Assembly (NCBI GenBank): GCA_013350335.1
Contig: CM023532.1
Span: 38,503,708 to 38,567,707, forward strand
DNA from: Chimonanthus salicifolius
Taxonomy: Eukaryota; Streptophyta; Magnoliopsida; Laurales; Calycanthaceae
Reading direction: 5' to 3'
Length of the DNA: 64,000 nt
The translations under genes and the position numbers were made by a program. Shown piece by piece: positions 12,549 to 23,282 of this stretch. The number at the start of each line of letters is the position of its first letter. The first letter of the stretch is position 1. The notes below the pieces were generated by a model, which saw nothing but the letters and a program-made list of their open reading frames with translations, did no database searches and was not told where the DNA came from.

Positions 12549-12698
12549 CAGGGGTTTAAAAAACGTTATCGGCCGATATTTTTCTCTCTCCATCTTTTTT
12601 TTTTTAAAAAAAATAGCCTATATCGGCCGATATTCGGCTCTCCAAAACTGTTTCATATCCGCCGATACGATATGTATCGGCCGATATTTGTACCCCTG
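12549..12698 (+). mobile_element. hAT-like MITE, ATCGGCCGAT family, short copy
   Basis: This 150-bp element runs from CAGGGGTTTAAAAAACG to GATATTTGTACCCCTG, so its termini are inverted repeats. Four ATCGGCCGAT-type palindromes lie inside. The flanks GTAGGCAG and CTTGGCCG agree at only 5 of 8 positions, so the target duplication has decayed or the element was rearranged. Confidence 0.65.
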
Positions 12699-12997
12699 CT
12701 TGGCCGTGCATACAACACATGTCAATTGCAGAGGAGAAAAATCAAAAGAACCTTAGTAGAAAAAGGAACACTGAAAGACACTGATTGAAAGAATAGTCTT
12801 TGTAGTGGGGCCCTAGACATAGACTCCCCTATATAAACGATGGACATTGCCATAGACTTTCAAAATACCAGAGCATCTATGATTTGGATGGTCATAAATG
12901 ATTCCAAGTAACAAAGAATCATTCTACGTTATGGAGGAAGATCAGTTACATAAAATGTCAAAATAAGATTCGGAAGAAGATTTCTTGTTATTGATAC

Positions 12998-13494
12998 CAG
13001 GGATTTAAAAAACGCCCAGGCCAATATATCGGCCGATATTTTTATTTCTCCTCCCGATATCGACATTTTCTCTCTCCTTCGATATCGGAACCGTGAAAAA
13101 ACCGCAAAAAACCGTGACGAACCGCGAAAAACTGCAAAAAACCGTGTAAGTCGTATCCTTACGAACCGCGAAAAATCGCAAAAAACTGTGAAAGCCGTAT
13201 CCTGACGAACCGTGACGAATCATGACGAACCACAAAAAACCGTTAAAAACCGCAAAAAACCATGGAAAACCGTGTAAAAACCTTATCGGTGTTTTTTTTT
13301 TTAAAAAAAAATAAATACCGATATTTATGAATATCGGCCGATATTGGGACTGATATTTCGGTCCGAATATCGGCCATATCGGCCGATAATACTACTGTAC
13401 GGCCGATACATATTGTATCAGCCGATATTGTTCGGTTTGAAAAAACTGATATATATCGGCCGACGATATGTATTGGCCGATATTTGAACCTTTG
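12998..13494 (+). mobile_element. hAT-like MITE, ATCGGCCGAT family, TSD ATTGATAC
   Basis: This 497-bp element is flanked exactly by ATTGATAC at 12990-12997 and 13495-13502. Its ends are CAGGGATTTAAAA and, inverted, CAAAGGTTCAAAT. The left third is an irregular array of AACCGTG and AAAACCGC words; the right third carries palindromic ATCGGCCGAT blocks. There is no transposase, so it is non-autonomous. Confidence 0.8.
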
Positions 13495-13620
13495 ATTGAT
13501 ACCTATCCCCCAAATTTGAATTGTCACTCATTATTGACAAGGACCATTCATGAATCATGGTCCCACACACTAAATGAAAGGACTTTCTTAAAGAAAAGGA
13601 CTTCGTTTTACTGTTTACTA

Positions 13621-13844
13621 TTGGAGCTGCTGCGAATGAGTCTCATATTGAAAGTTTAGAGAGAAATTTAAGATTTTATAAAGGATTTGGATCACTTTAC
13701 CTAACATGCTAGTCTTTTGGGCTGGAAGCTCAAGTCCTAACAAATGGTATTAGAGCCAAGTTTCATTCTATCTCGTATGGGCTCAGGAGATCTCGTCTCT
13801 CTCTCTACCGGAGGGCCTCATTCGAGGGGAGATTGTTGGGGCTG
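13621..13844 (+). mobile_element. TRIM element with truncated 3' repeat
   Basis: The 5' terminal repeat (13621-13742, ending CTAACA) is complete. It is followed by a one-base variant of the initiator tRNA-Met site, TGGTATTAGAGCC (13745-13757), a short internal part, the purine stretch GAGGGGAGAT and the first 11 bp of the 3' repeat (TGTTGGGGCTG). The rest of the 3' repeat is missing; the junction leads into the same AGTAAAATAAATAG flank as the copy at 5131-5432. Confidence 0.7.
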
Positions 13845-14523
13845 ACAGTAAAATAAATAGTTATCATGAAATTTGATGTAGGGACCTGTAGATTCTCTTC
13901 TAGTTTATAACCTAACATAAGCACTCTGGCAGGAAAGCTGAAGATGAACTTATTTTTCCAAAACTAGTCTTCAATCTACAGAAGGTGGCTCACGTCAGAA
14001 AAACAAGACACTAATAATTCAAACCGTAACTTAAATTTGCAAATAAGAAATGAGAAAGCTAAGAACTTGATTACAAATTTTGTTTTGGATAATTTTTTAA
14101 TACTACAAAATTCATACTCTCTTTTTTGTCACTTTAATATCATGATGTTGACTTTCTACCAAATTATCAACTCAATTAAATTTGTACCTCTTGATTTTAA
14201 ACTTTTAAAAATCAATAATTTATAGTCATTAAAATTTAAAATTAATGTTATACGCCACATATTATCAATTAACTCTCAACGTTTGCCATATTCAATGAAA
14301 ATGATTCTGTCAAGACTCCTCTAAATGTTCATATCATTATATGAACTCCTCTAAATGTTGTAATTGAGTAACATCCCTTCACAATCTTTATACTGTATGT
14401 TTTATTCACTTTCTCTCATTCTAACAATTTTGTTGTTCTCTTTTTATTACTATTACCTATACTGGAATAATTTTCTTAATATATGAAGATTATTATTATT
14501 TATTTATTTATTTTTAATTCACA

Positions 14524-14690
14524 TGAGTGCAGCTCATCTGGTGGCCTCCTGCTTCAGGAAGCGGGAGGTTATGGGTTCGTGTCCCCATTGCTTATCTTGA
14601 CACGTCTTAGGGATAGTAGGCTCTCCTATGGAGATTTTAGTATGACTATCTCTGAATTTTCCACATTTAAATCCAAAAAAATTTAAGACT
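14524..14690 (+). mobile_element. tRNA-derived SINE
   Basis: A tRNA-like head contains a box A-like CAGCTCATCTGGTGG (about 14530-14544) and box B GGGTTCGTGTCCC (14573-14585), spaced as in a tRNA gene. The region between does not fold into a complete tRNA and the body continues for about 100 bp to an A-rich tail, so it is a SINE and not a tRNA gene. Confidence 0.6.
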
Positions 14691-14810
14691 ATTCAATTTT
14701 ACTAATTCATTATATTATTCATTTATATGCTTGCATCCCACCCGAAAGGGTGCTCCCATAGTTTTAAGTCAAAATAAAAAATAACTGGCCATTATGCCGT
14801 CCATATTCTA

Positions 14811-14820
14811 GTATAAAAAA
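14811..14820 (+). promoter_or_regulatory. TATA-box candidate for the MIK2-like gene
   Basis: GTATAAAAAA lies about 56 bases upstream of the start codon at 14876. Transcription would then begin near 14840-14850 and leave a leader of about 30 bases. No other TATA-like site is as well placed. Confidence 0.5.
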
Positions 14821-14875
14821 ATGCATTCACAAGTTCAGCAACAACATTTAGTAATTCATCATTTCATCATAAACC

Positions 14876-17800
14876 ATGGCTATGGTAGCAGAGAAATCAC
14901 TAATCTCCCACTCCCACCGTCCCTTCTCACTGTTGCTTCTCTGGGTTTATGTGCTGCTGCTGGTCTTCTCAGCATCACTAGCCAATGATGAAGAAGCAAA
15001 AGCATTGCTCCAATGGAGAGACAGCCTTGAAGATCACTCTCTCCATTCATGGCCTCTTCACTTGAACATTCACTCTCCAACTCCATGCAACTGGACTGGG
15101 ATCGCCTGCGATGATCAATTCAGTAGAGTGACAGGTATAAACCTCTTCAATTCTAGTCTGCAAGGCAAACTCCATAGTTTCAACTTCTCTTCCTTTCCAC
15201 AACTTGTCGTCCTCAATCTCAGCACCAACTTTCTCCATGGTTCCATTCCCGCCCAAATTGGTAACCTCTCCACACTCTCCATCCTCGACTTCTCCCAGAA
15301 CAACATATCAGGCTCCATCCCACAAGAAATAGGAAATTTGACACATCTTGTTAAGTTAGATATATCAAACAACTTTCTAAATGGCTCAGTTCCTTCCACT
15401 TTAGGAAACCTAACCACGCTTACCAATTTGATCATCTACCAAAATAACATTGTAGGCTCCATCCCACAAGAAATAGGAAATTTGGCAAATCTTGTTGACT
15501 TAGAAATAGCTCATAACTCTCTAACTGGCTCAATCCCTTCCACTTTAGGAAACCTAACCAAGCTTGCCATTTTGTATATCTATCAAAATAACATTGGAGG
15601 CTCCATCCCACAAGAAATAGGAAATTTGGCAAATCTTGTTATGTTAGATATATCCAACAACTTTCTAACTGGCTCAATCCCTTCCACTTTAGGAAACCTA
15701 ACCAAGCTTGCCACTTTGTTCATTCATCAAAATAACATTTCAGGCTCCATCCCACAAGAAATAGGAAATTTGGCAAATATAGTTAACTTAGTAATGTCCA
15801 CCAATTTTCTAAGTGGGTCCATCCCACAAGAAATAGGAAATTTTACCAATCTATTTGAAGTTGAGATGTCTAACAACCTTCTGACAGGCCCTTTACCCGA
15901 TCAAATATGTCGAGGAAGATCACTTGCAATCTTTAATGCTTTTCACAACCATTTGACTGGTTCAATCCCAAGAAGCCTGAAGGGTTGTACAAGCTTAATT
16001 AGAGTTCGACTTCAAAACAACCATCTCACTGGTAACATATCCGAAGTTTTTGGATTTTATCCAAACTTAAAATACATAGAAATGAGCTCCAATAAATTGT
16101 ATGGTGAGCTGTCACCAAAATGGGGAGAATGTCGCAACTTAACATCACTAAAGTTTTCAAGCAATGAGATCAGTGGTCGGATTCCATCTGAATTTGGTAA
16201 CTTAAGTGAATTACGACTTCTTGACATTTCTTCAAACCATCTGGTCGGTGAGATTCCAAAAGAGTTGGGAAGGTTATCTTCATTATTCTTCCTAAATTTA
16301 AGTGATAATAAACTTTCTGGAAGTTTACAGCTTGAAGAGTCTAGGAAATTGTGCAATCTAGAGGTCCTCGATTTATTTGGAAACAATTTCAATGGGCAGA
16401 TTCTGAGACAACTAGGGGGATGCTCCAAAATATGGAACTTGAACCTAAGCAAAAACAAAATCAGTGGGAGAATTGCATATCATATTGGCAATATGCTAGC
16501 ACTTCAGAAATTAGATCTTAGTCACAACTTATTCAATGGTGATATACCATCACAATTTGGAAATTTGAAGATGTTGGAGAACCTTAATCTTTCACACAAC
16601 ATGCTCTTAGGTTCCATTCCCACTTCATTTGAGGAGATGGTCAGCTTGTCATCTATTGACTTGTCATACAACAATCTGGAGGGCCCTGTACCTAAAACCA
16701 AACCATTTCAACAGGCCCCATCAAATGCCTTCATCCATAATAAAGGCTTATGCGGGCGAGCCCAAGGTCTGCCGCCATGTACTGATTCTTTCACCAACAA
16801 TGGTAATGGGAAAAGTGGCCAAAAAGTTGTACCGTGCATTGTTCTTCCTATCTCTGGGGCATTGATTGTTTTGTTCATATGCTTCATCATTTATTTCAAT
16901 TTACACCATAAAGGAAGAAAAAGAAATGAGGTGAGAGAAATGAAAGTTGTAGACATGTTTTCAATATTGGATTTTGATGGAAGGATTTGTTATGAAGATA
17001 TCATTCAAGAAACAAAGAATTTTGATGAGAGATACTGCATCGGAACAGGGGGTTATGGAAGTTTCTTCAGAGTAGAGTTGCAAATAGGTCAAGTGGTGGC
17101 TGTGAAAAGACTGCATCCATTGGAAGGTGAGAATTCAGTGGACGATAGAAGTTTTCAGAATGAGATCAAAGCACTAGCAGAAATTCGACATCGTAACATT
17201 GTGAAGTTGTATGGTTTTTGTACCCACCAAAGAAACATATTTTTGATTTACAAGTACATGGAAAGGGGGAACTTGGCTGGAATACTCAACAATGAAGGTG
17301 GGGCGTTAGAATTAGATTGGCCCAAGAGATTTAAGGTTATTAAAGGTGTGGCCCATGCATCATCTTACATGCACCATGATTGCTCACCATCAATAGTTCA
17401 TCGAGACATAACTTCCAACAATGTATTATTAGCTTCAGAATTGGATGCTTGCATCTCAGATTTTGGTACTTGTAGGCTTTTAAAGCCTGATTCATCAAAT
17501 TGGTCCTCATTTGCTAGCACTTGTGGATATGTTGCTCCAGGTATATTATAACAACAATACCCTTTGCATTTTCTATTTCTTTTATTAGCACATATTTATT
17601 TTTTATGAGTATAATTTACCAACATGAAGTGTTGTTAAGCCTTTAACTTCTATCCATTTGTTATCTTCTAAAAGAAATGTTAAAACTGATCTTACTTTTT
17701 AGGATTATCATACAAGGTATTCTCACTCTATATTAGGATAAGACTCATCTCATGAGCTTTGCGAAATCACCCATAAATCTTGTATATAAGACTAACCCCA

Positions 17801-18320
17801 CCCACAATTGACCTTATTTAACTATTGATCCAGCCAATTGTGGTTATGACAAGCTATTCTATATTGCCTTAAGCTAGCTATGTGAATATCAACATGAACG
17901 ATAGATAAAACATGGTATTAGTACCAACATTATTAATGAATTAAAGATGATTTTGTTGCAGAGTTTGCGTACTCAATGAAAGTGACTGAAAAATGTGATG
18001 TATATAGCTTCGGTGTGTTAGCACTTGAAGTGTTAGTGGGAAAACATCCAGGGGATCTCATCTCCAATTTATCATCTTCAAGTTGTGGGGAGATATTGAT
18101 GAAGGATGTGTTAGACCAACGGCTCCCTCTTCCATCTTCTAACATAGTCAACGAAGTGACCTCAACGATGGCCCTAGCGCTTGCATGTTTAAACGTTGAT
18201 CCACAAAAGCGTCCAACCATGAAGCATGTGTCTCAACAGTTATCATCGTTGCAAAGGAATCACACTCTTGAATCATTCCATCAAATCAGATTGTTCCAAT
18301 TGATGGATTATGAGAAGTAA
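14876..18320 (+). CDS. LRR receptor-like kinase, MIK2-like (two exons)
   Basis: The coding sequence joins 14876-17540 and 17962-18320 (1007 aa). The 421-bp intron starts GTATAT and ends TTGCAG and splits the Glu codon of the APE motif. In order: signal peptide (hydrophobic residues ~18-34), N-terminal LRR cap with [10 protein letters not shown] near 70, about 21 LRRs (residues ~107-608), C-terminal CGR...PPC cap, one membrane segment (~653-676) and a Ser/Thr kinase. The kinase keeps the key residues: GTGGYG loop (~722), Lys744 in VAVK, HRD 842-844, DFG 862-864, APE at 887-889, DVYSFG. The glycine loop ends SFF rather than the usual SVY. The family (LRR subfamily XII/XI-like, MDIS1-interacting receptor-like kinase 2) senses peptide or cell-wall signals at the plasma membrane. 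The start sits in a good context (ACCATGG). Residues ~145-313 hold near-identical LRR pairs. It looks intact and probably functional. Confidence 0.9.
15311..15886 (+). repeat. 144-bp double-LRR tandem repeat inside the receptor gene
   Basis: The string GGCTCCATCCCACAAGAAAT starts at 15311, 15455, 15599 and 15743, exactly 144 bp (48 codons, two LRRs) apart. A variant starts at 15815 after only 72 bp (one LRR). Each unit encodes a GSIPQEIGN repeat followed by a GSIPSTLGN repeat. The DNA similarity is much higher than between the remaining LRRs. Confidence 0.85.
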
Positions 18321-18949
18321 AAGGAAACATCATGGAATAAAGCATGTCAATGTGACGTATGAGGTATGATATTATTATCACACAATGTTTTTATTACATA
18401 TGGTTTTGGTATTGATTAATGATGCTCCATGCATAATCTTTCTTGTTTATAAGTGAATGTCCCAAATTTTTCACTTATTCGTTGTCTTATTCTTTAGAAA
18501 TATTTTAGATGTATATTTTTCAAGAATATCTCACTAAAGAAGTAATTTAAGATCATTTGCCTTCTAAGTTGCTTCCCATGTTTCATGTGCTACATAACTC
18601 ACCCACTTCCTAATCTTGTTGATTTCCTTTGACTTGGTCGATGATTTACTCACACAAGATATTCAAGATTTGAATTCCCGCATAGTATGGATGTTAAGGG
18701 CCTAATAAGGTATGATAAGAATTAATATTCTTTGAGCCTCTAAAAATTAAAGCCCACAAGTCCATCAAATTAATATTTCTAAATTTCTTTCATAATATCC
18801 AATTTCTTACATGCACAATATTTACTCGCCTTTTGGATTAATACACCTACATAAAATTTCTTTCTATGTTAGCTCACCCTTGAGTTTTGACTCTTCATCT
18901 TCTTTCTTTTGCAATATTGAATCCCATACTAGGTCTTAACTTAAAATGG
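18321..18949 (+). other. 3' flank of the receptor kinase gene
   Basis: No coding region is seen. The first part is probably the 3' untranslated region: the pseudogene at 30903-31797 preserves a recognisable copy of the sequence after the stop codon. The remainder is AT-rich. Confidence 0.5.
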
Positions 18950-19315
18950 ATAATACATGAAATATCCACTGTGGGAAGATGCTAGTTGTCAACAAAATCG
19001 TGTAAATGACAATAATTTTTTTAGAATTAAATAAAAATGGAATCTATATTTACACTGTTAAAAAAACATCTTTCACAGCCAAACCAAGTGGAGTTCCAAG
19101 TCAGCCCATCCATGTTCAACATCTTTCTTTATTTTTCTATACCCAGCTCATGGGCCTAGTAGTTTCCTGGACCATAGTCGTATATTAGGCCCATTTGAGC
19201 TGATTTGTGGGCCTTTAAGTCCAGGCCTGCCCTTTCGGGTTGTGCTTTATTTTTATGTGTACAACTTTTATATTTAGCGTATCTAAGTGTGTCCGTTTCG
19301 GTATCCATGCTCGTG

Positions 19316-19400
19316 TCTGGTCATAATTGGTTTCAGCTCGCTTCTCTCCAAAAAACATGTAGGGTGTTCCTTCTGGAAAGTGGTATGGACTATGGATTGC
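19316..19400 (+). pseudogene. Decayed copy of the terminal exon found at 54396-54493
   Basis: The words CAGCTCGCTTCTCTCCA and the following bases resemble the splice acceptor and first codons (ARFSPDD) of the exon at 54396. The reading frame is destroyed. A second, better preserved decayed copy is at 30561-30630. Confidence 0.45.
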
Positions 19401-19490
19401 TTCACATTGGAAGTATGATTGAATCCCATTCTAGGTCTTAACTTAAAATGGTTCAGAAGTGCTTTGTGTTCCTTACCTCTTAAATAAGTC

Positions 19491-19551
19491 TGCAATGTAT
19501 TTTAAAGCCCGCAATGTATTTTAAAGCCCGCAATGTATTTTAAAGCCCTTT
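19491..19551. repeat. Three tandem copies of a 21-bp repeat
   Basis: GCAATGTATTTTAAAGCC occurs three times in a row at a 21-bp spacing, the last two copies being almost identical. No function is apparent. Confidence 0.8.
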
Positions 19552-19599
19552 CACTTGCGACTAAAGTAAAAGTTTAGGCTAATGCAACAATGAAATATA

Positions 19600-19787
19600 C
19601 TCACTCTGTCCTAAATTAGTTGTCTTATATGGATTTTAGAATTGTCCCAAATAGTTGTCATTTGTATTAGAGTAGTATAAAGTGTGTTGAAAATGGATGA
19701 GATCACATGGAGTGCTAGCCTTATATAGAGAGTTCTTTAAAAAATACAAATATTTCAAATGAGACAACTAAAATGGGACGGAGGGAG
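19600..19787. mobile_element. Stowaway-like MITE (Tc1/Mariner)
   Basis: This 188-bp element begins CTCACTCTGTCC and ends GGGACGGAGGGAG, matching the common plant Stowaway terminus CTCCCTCCGTCCC. It is bounded by TA on both sides (19598-19599 and 19788-19789), the target of Tc1/Mariner elements. Confidence 0.8.
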
Positions 19788-21008
19788 TACTAAAGTAGGA
19801 GTGAGTTATTCTTATTGATATTCATTGAGCCTAGAGTGGTCCACCATAGGGTGTGAGCTAACCTAATATGGAATAGGTTTAAAGGGATTATTTTTTTGAT
19901 GAGCTTGGCTGCATATGTTGTTATGTGATATATTATGTTGATGATCCATATGTATGTTGTGTAGAGCTTAGGTTGAGATGTATAACATGATGCAGGTTAT
20001 GTATGTAATGATATGTATAACATGTGATTGTGATATGCTATGCACTATATTTGTTGCTTCTCACTCTGCCTATTGAGTTTGCCCCTTACATTACAGGAAC
20101 TCCCGTGGAGACAGTTCTCGATGAGATCCAATAGCGGGTGTAGGTGACAACACTGATGATTGTGGCAATAGCATTAGTTTTATTTTGAGAAAGCACTTTA
20201 ATAATTTAGGACATCTTATATTTGAATTTATGAGACCAGTTTTATTTTAGATTATTTGAAATTTGGTTATGTTTAACTAATATTTGGTTTGTAATAATTT
20301 TGAGATATTTATACTTTTAGAACTCCTCATATGTTTAATGTAGATGTTTACATATGACTCTAGAACTCAAAGAACTTGAGAAAACAAAGTGTATTACTCA
20401 TTCATGAGTATTGGGCTTGTTCATTTGTGGGATACATTAATGCAAATAGAGGATTTCTTTTCTTGTTAAGCAGAGAACAGTGTGATAGATGTGATACTTA
20501 TTATGTGTATGGATTGGTGGGAACATTAGGTTTACTTAGATCGAATCCATTACAAACCATTTTGATCCCACTACTTGAATTTTTTGTAACATGTGATGGA
20601 GGAAGACAAGGTCTTTATGCAAACCACTAATAAAAATATTAAGCCATATTTCAAAATATAAAGAAAAAAACAATAGAATTCTAAACGAAGTATCCCAAAA
20701 AACAAGCGTATTAGACTAGGCCTTTGATTTGTTCCGAGATCTTTCCTTCTAATACTTCGTCACTTTCTTCAATATCTACAAGTAAATTTCAACAGATTGA
20801 ACTCATACTTCAGACTTGGAAAATAATTAACCATTAAAAATGAGCATATGAATTATGAATTTGCAAAGTTGAGTCCAATGATCCAACTTGCCCTCCTCCA
20901 ACCAATACCAGCAAACTTTGTGAGTTGTGCATAAATTCTAGGCTTTAGGATAAAAAACAAAGACAAAAATGAAGCTTAAGAAACAAATAAATAATACAAT
21001 ATAGCACT

Positions 21009-21097
21009 TATGGTCTCACCAGATGTGCTCTAAGGACAGTGGGTATGACTCGTGGGGGTTTTACGTTGGGTTTCCCACACGTAAATTAAAAAACAGA
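21009..21097 (+). mobile_element. 3' part of a SINE
   Basis: The stretch ends in GGTTTCCCACACGTAAATT followed by an A-rich run. The same tail follows the tRNA-like head in the minus-strand SINE at 27722-27868, and occurs again at 40740-40835. Here the head is absent or too diverged to see. Confidence 0.45.
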
Positions 21098-21182
21098 AAT
21101 ACAATATATTAAGTGAGGTCTTTTGGCAAGATAAAGTTTTTTCTTATTTTTTCTTCTTTTTTGTAGGTAGGAGAGATTCAGG

Positions 21183-21318
21183 CATTCATCTAATATTATG
21201 TATGAGACCAATTTTAAAGTAAGATTTTTCATGTACTTGTGATTTTTTAGCATTCATCTAATATTATGTATGAGACCTATTTTAAAGTAAGATTTTTCAT
21301 GTACTTGTGATTTTTTTT
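21183..21318. repeat. Tandem duplication of a 68-bp segment
   Basis: The segment starting GCATTCATCTAATATTATG is present twice in a row, nearly identical. The paralogous region at 40911-40980 has it once, so the duplication happened after the segments were copied. Confidence 0.75.
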
Positions 21319-21659
21319 ATTTCATCCTTTTTAGATAATTTATTTATTTTTTAAAACAGTTTCAGTGTAAATATTTTAAATTTGAAATTATATATTTAGG
21401 GGAAACCCTTGATTACATCAATACCTTTTTTTCTTTTGTGTTTTTTTCTTTTTCAACAACCACCACAAGACAAGAGTCTTCACCTTTCAAACGACAGCCA
21501 GTGAATTTATCAATTTGGTTAAGCATGGACAAAAAATACAGGGAAATAATCTAGATCTAAGAAAAATTCGACCCTAGATCATTAGACCTTAGGATTTGAT
21601 CCAAAAGTATTGGATCCACACGCCCTTTGCTTACTTAGATCCTAGTCTGCTAATTCCCT

Positions 21660-22840
21660 TTCAACCATTACTGACTACCCATGTGGCTTTATTACATAAT
21701 AAAAATAATAAAAAATAAAAAATCCTTCGGAGATGTGAAAAACTCTTGATTTGAATTTCTTCCAATTTTGTTACTTGCAAAAATTGTGGATCTAATCTTA
21801 GAAGAGAAAATTCTTGCCACTTGAATTGGGTCACTTTTGATGGATTTTTTTTTTTTTTGAAATGGTTCATATAATGATAGATAAAGAGGCACAAAAAATG
21901 CAGACACAAAAACAAGAAAAAAAAAGCCCTAATTAAAAAGAATCCACTCACAAGAAAACAGACCCCTTGGACACAGGAGAAAAAACACTAAGAACATAAG
22001 ATGGATTTGAATGTCTGATCTAATATCCAAGCCTATGAGTCAATTATTTAAGGGTTTTGGACCTAAATTGAGCCCTCAATAATCTTCATTTTGCACCCTC
22101 GAATTTTTCATGCACCAAGAGTGCAATTTCCACTATGTCCTCTTCCGACATCCTTCCATTTTAAAATTTCTTGATGTTTTCCTAATCCATGATCATGTCT
22201 ATAATCCTAAATTTCGTCCGTTATACACCCCTCTCTTCTTACCCTCTAAGAATGAACCCATCTTCTTTTCCACTGTCAAATTATTTGTGGTAAATTACAC
22301 ACACAAATTCAAATTAATGTGTTTATACGTTTTATCTGACAAGCTACAGTAATAAATAGTATTTTCATTGGACACCTACAATTGACCGGACAAACTTTAT
22401 ATGACGCAATTGTAAAGCACCAAAATTGAATACATAGGTAGTGTCCCATAACCTTCTGTAACCATTTATTCTTATTGCCATGTTTATCACACTTCAAACT
22501 GAAACTCTGTAAAGCAAAAGTCTCCTCAATTGGTCCAATGCCATTGAAAAGGTTTAGTGTAGGATTAAAACATTACAACTCAGACATAATTAAAAAGCTC
22601 AGTGTACAACTCAGACAAATCATGATTTTTAAATATTTAAGATTAAATTTTTTAAATCAAAATTGATAATTAGCCATTCAATCTAAATATATCGAAATTA
22701 ATAATCATTTCACCGTTGATTTTGATGAATCTAAATTTAATAATAAGAAATATCTTCTATTTTTAAATTTTTATTAATATTTTAAAACTAAATCTCGAAT
22801 ATGATAGGACTCATTGACTCACATAATGTATTTGATAAAA
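21660..22840. other. Non-coding DNA
   Basis: No supported gene. The open frames on both strands are short and lack domains. The stretch 22450-22520 has a relative at 43962-44030. Confidence 0.5.
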
Positions 22841-23063
22841 GGACGCTCATCTTAACATGGCCAAAATTTGTTAGGAGACACGGGATAGAATGAAATTCCC
22901 ATTTTACCCCTACAGGTGTACCGCTCATCAAGTACCGGTGAACTGATATGCAGAACATATACATGCAGAGTGGCGTGTTATCGGTTCACTGTAGGGGTAA
23001 AATAGGAATTTCACTACATCCCGTATCTCCTAACAAATTTTACCCATGTTAAGATGGATGGCC
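22841..23063. mobile_element. Mutator-like MITE with long inverted repeats and 9-bp TSD
   Basis: Arms of roughly 70 bp are inverted copies (starting GGACGCTCATCTTAACATGG on the left and, inverted, GGCCATCCATCTTAACATGG on the right), separated by a short loop. TTGATAAAA flanks it on both sides (22832-22840 and 23064-23072). Long arms with a 9-bp duplication fit the Mutator superfamily. A right-arm remnant is at 41455-41540. Confidence 0.75.
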
Positions 23064-23282
23064 TTGATAAAAACATAATTTTCTTTACTTTATTAAAATA
23101 ACAAAATTATGTTACTTTAGCATTTTCCAATCAAGTTAATACATATCAAGCATTTTTAAGAAATGTGCTTGCGTTGTAAAAATATTTTAACCCTACTCAA
23201 TTCAAATTTTTGACCCGACTCAATCCGAATGTTGTTTTATAACTTGGTGCACTCATATTGGATCTAATTGATTTTAAATTTC

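Larger units (their letters stand above)
1474..14480. repeat. Local array of ~4.3-kb complex repeat units
   Basis: Several long blocks recur in the same order. The block starting with AACATGAAATTAAGTTATGA occurs near 2808, 7096 and 11410, about 4.29 and 4.31 kb apart. The block GCCCTTGAACATTGATC occurs near 3567, 7832 and 12290, with a diverged copy at 1474. Approximate units are 1474-2439 (partial), 2440-6719, 6720-11029 and 11030-14480. Units at 2440 and 11030 carry a TRIM followed by about 0.6-1 kb of further shared sequence (5433-6200 resembles 13845-14480). Units at 1474 and 6720 instead continue into a different AT-rich tail. Further partial copies lie at 41640-43100 and 63083-64000. 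I see no coding capacity in the unit; the open frames in it are short and lack domains. Confidence 0.8.
18950..20640. repeat. Duplicated segment with relatives at 23470, 30500, 32298 and 39650
   Basis: Parts of this stretch recur elsewhere. 18950-19190 resembles 23470-23715 and 39650-39905; 19110-19300 resembles 32305-32490; 19316-19450 and 19960-20175 resemble 30540-30690 and 30690-30902. No open gene is present. Embedded items are listed separately. Confidence 0.65.
20620..21655. repeat. Segment duplicated at 40345-41395 and in part at 32668-33460
   Basis: The stretch following TTTATGCAAACCACTAATAA is repeated near 40345 over about 1 kb, and in part near 32668. The 32668 copy contains about 340 bp (32985-33330) that the other two lack. 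No gene is visible. Confidence 0.7.

Noticed and set aside
14524..14590. Possible tRNA gene
   Set aside because: Box A and box B are present but acceptor and anticodon stems do not pair well and a SINE-like body follows.
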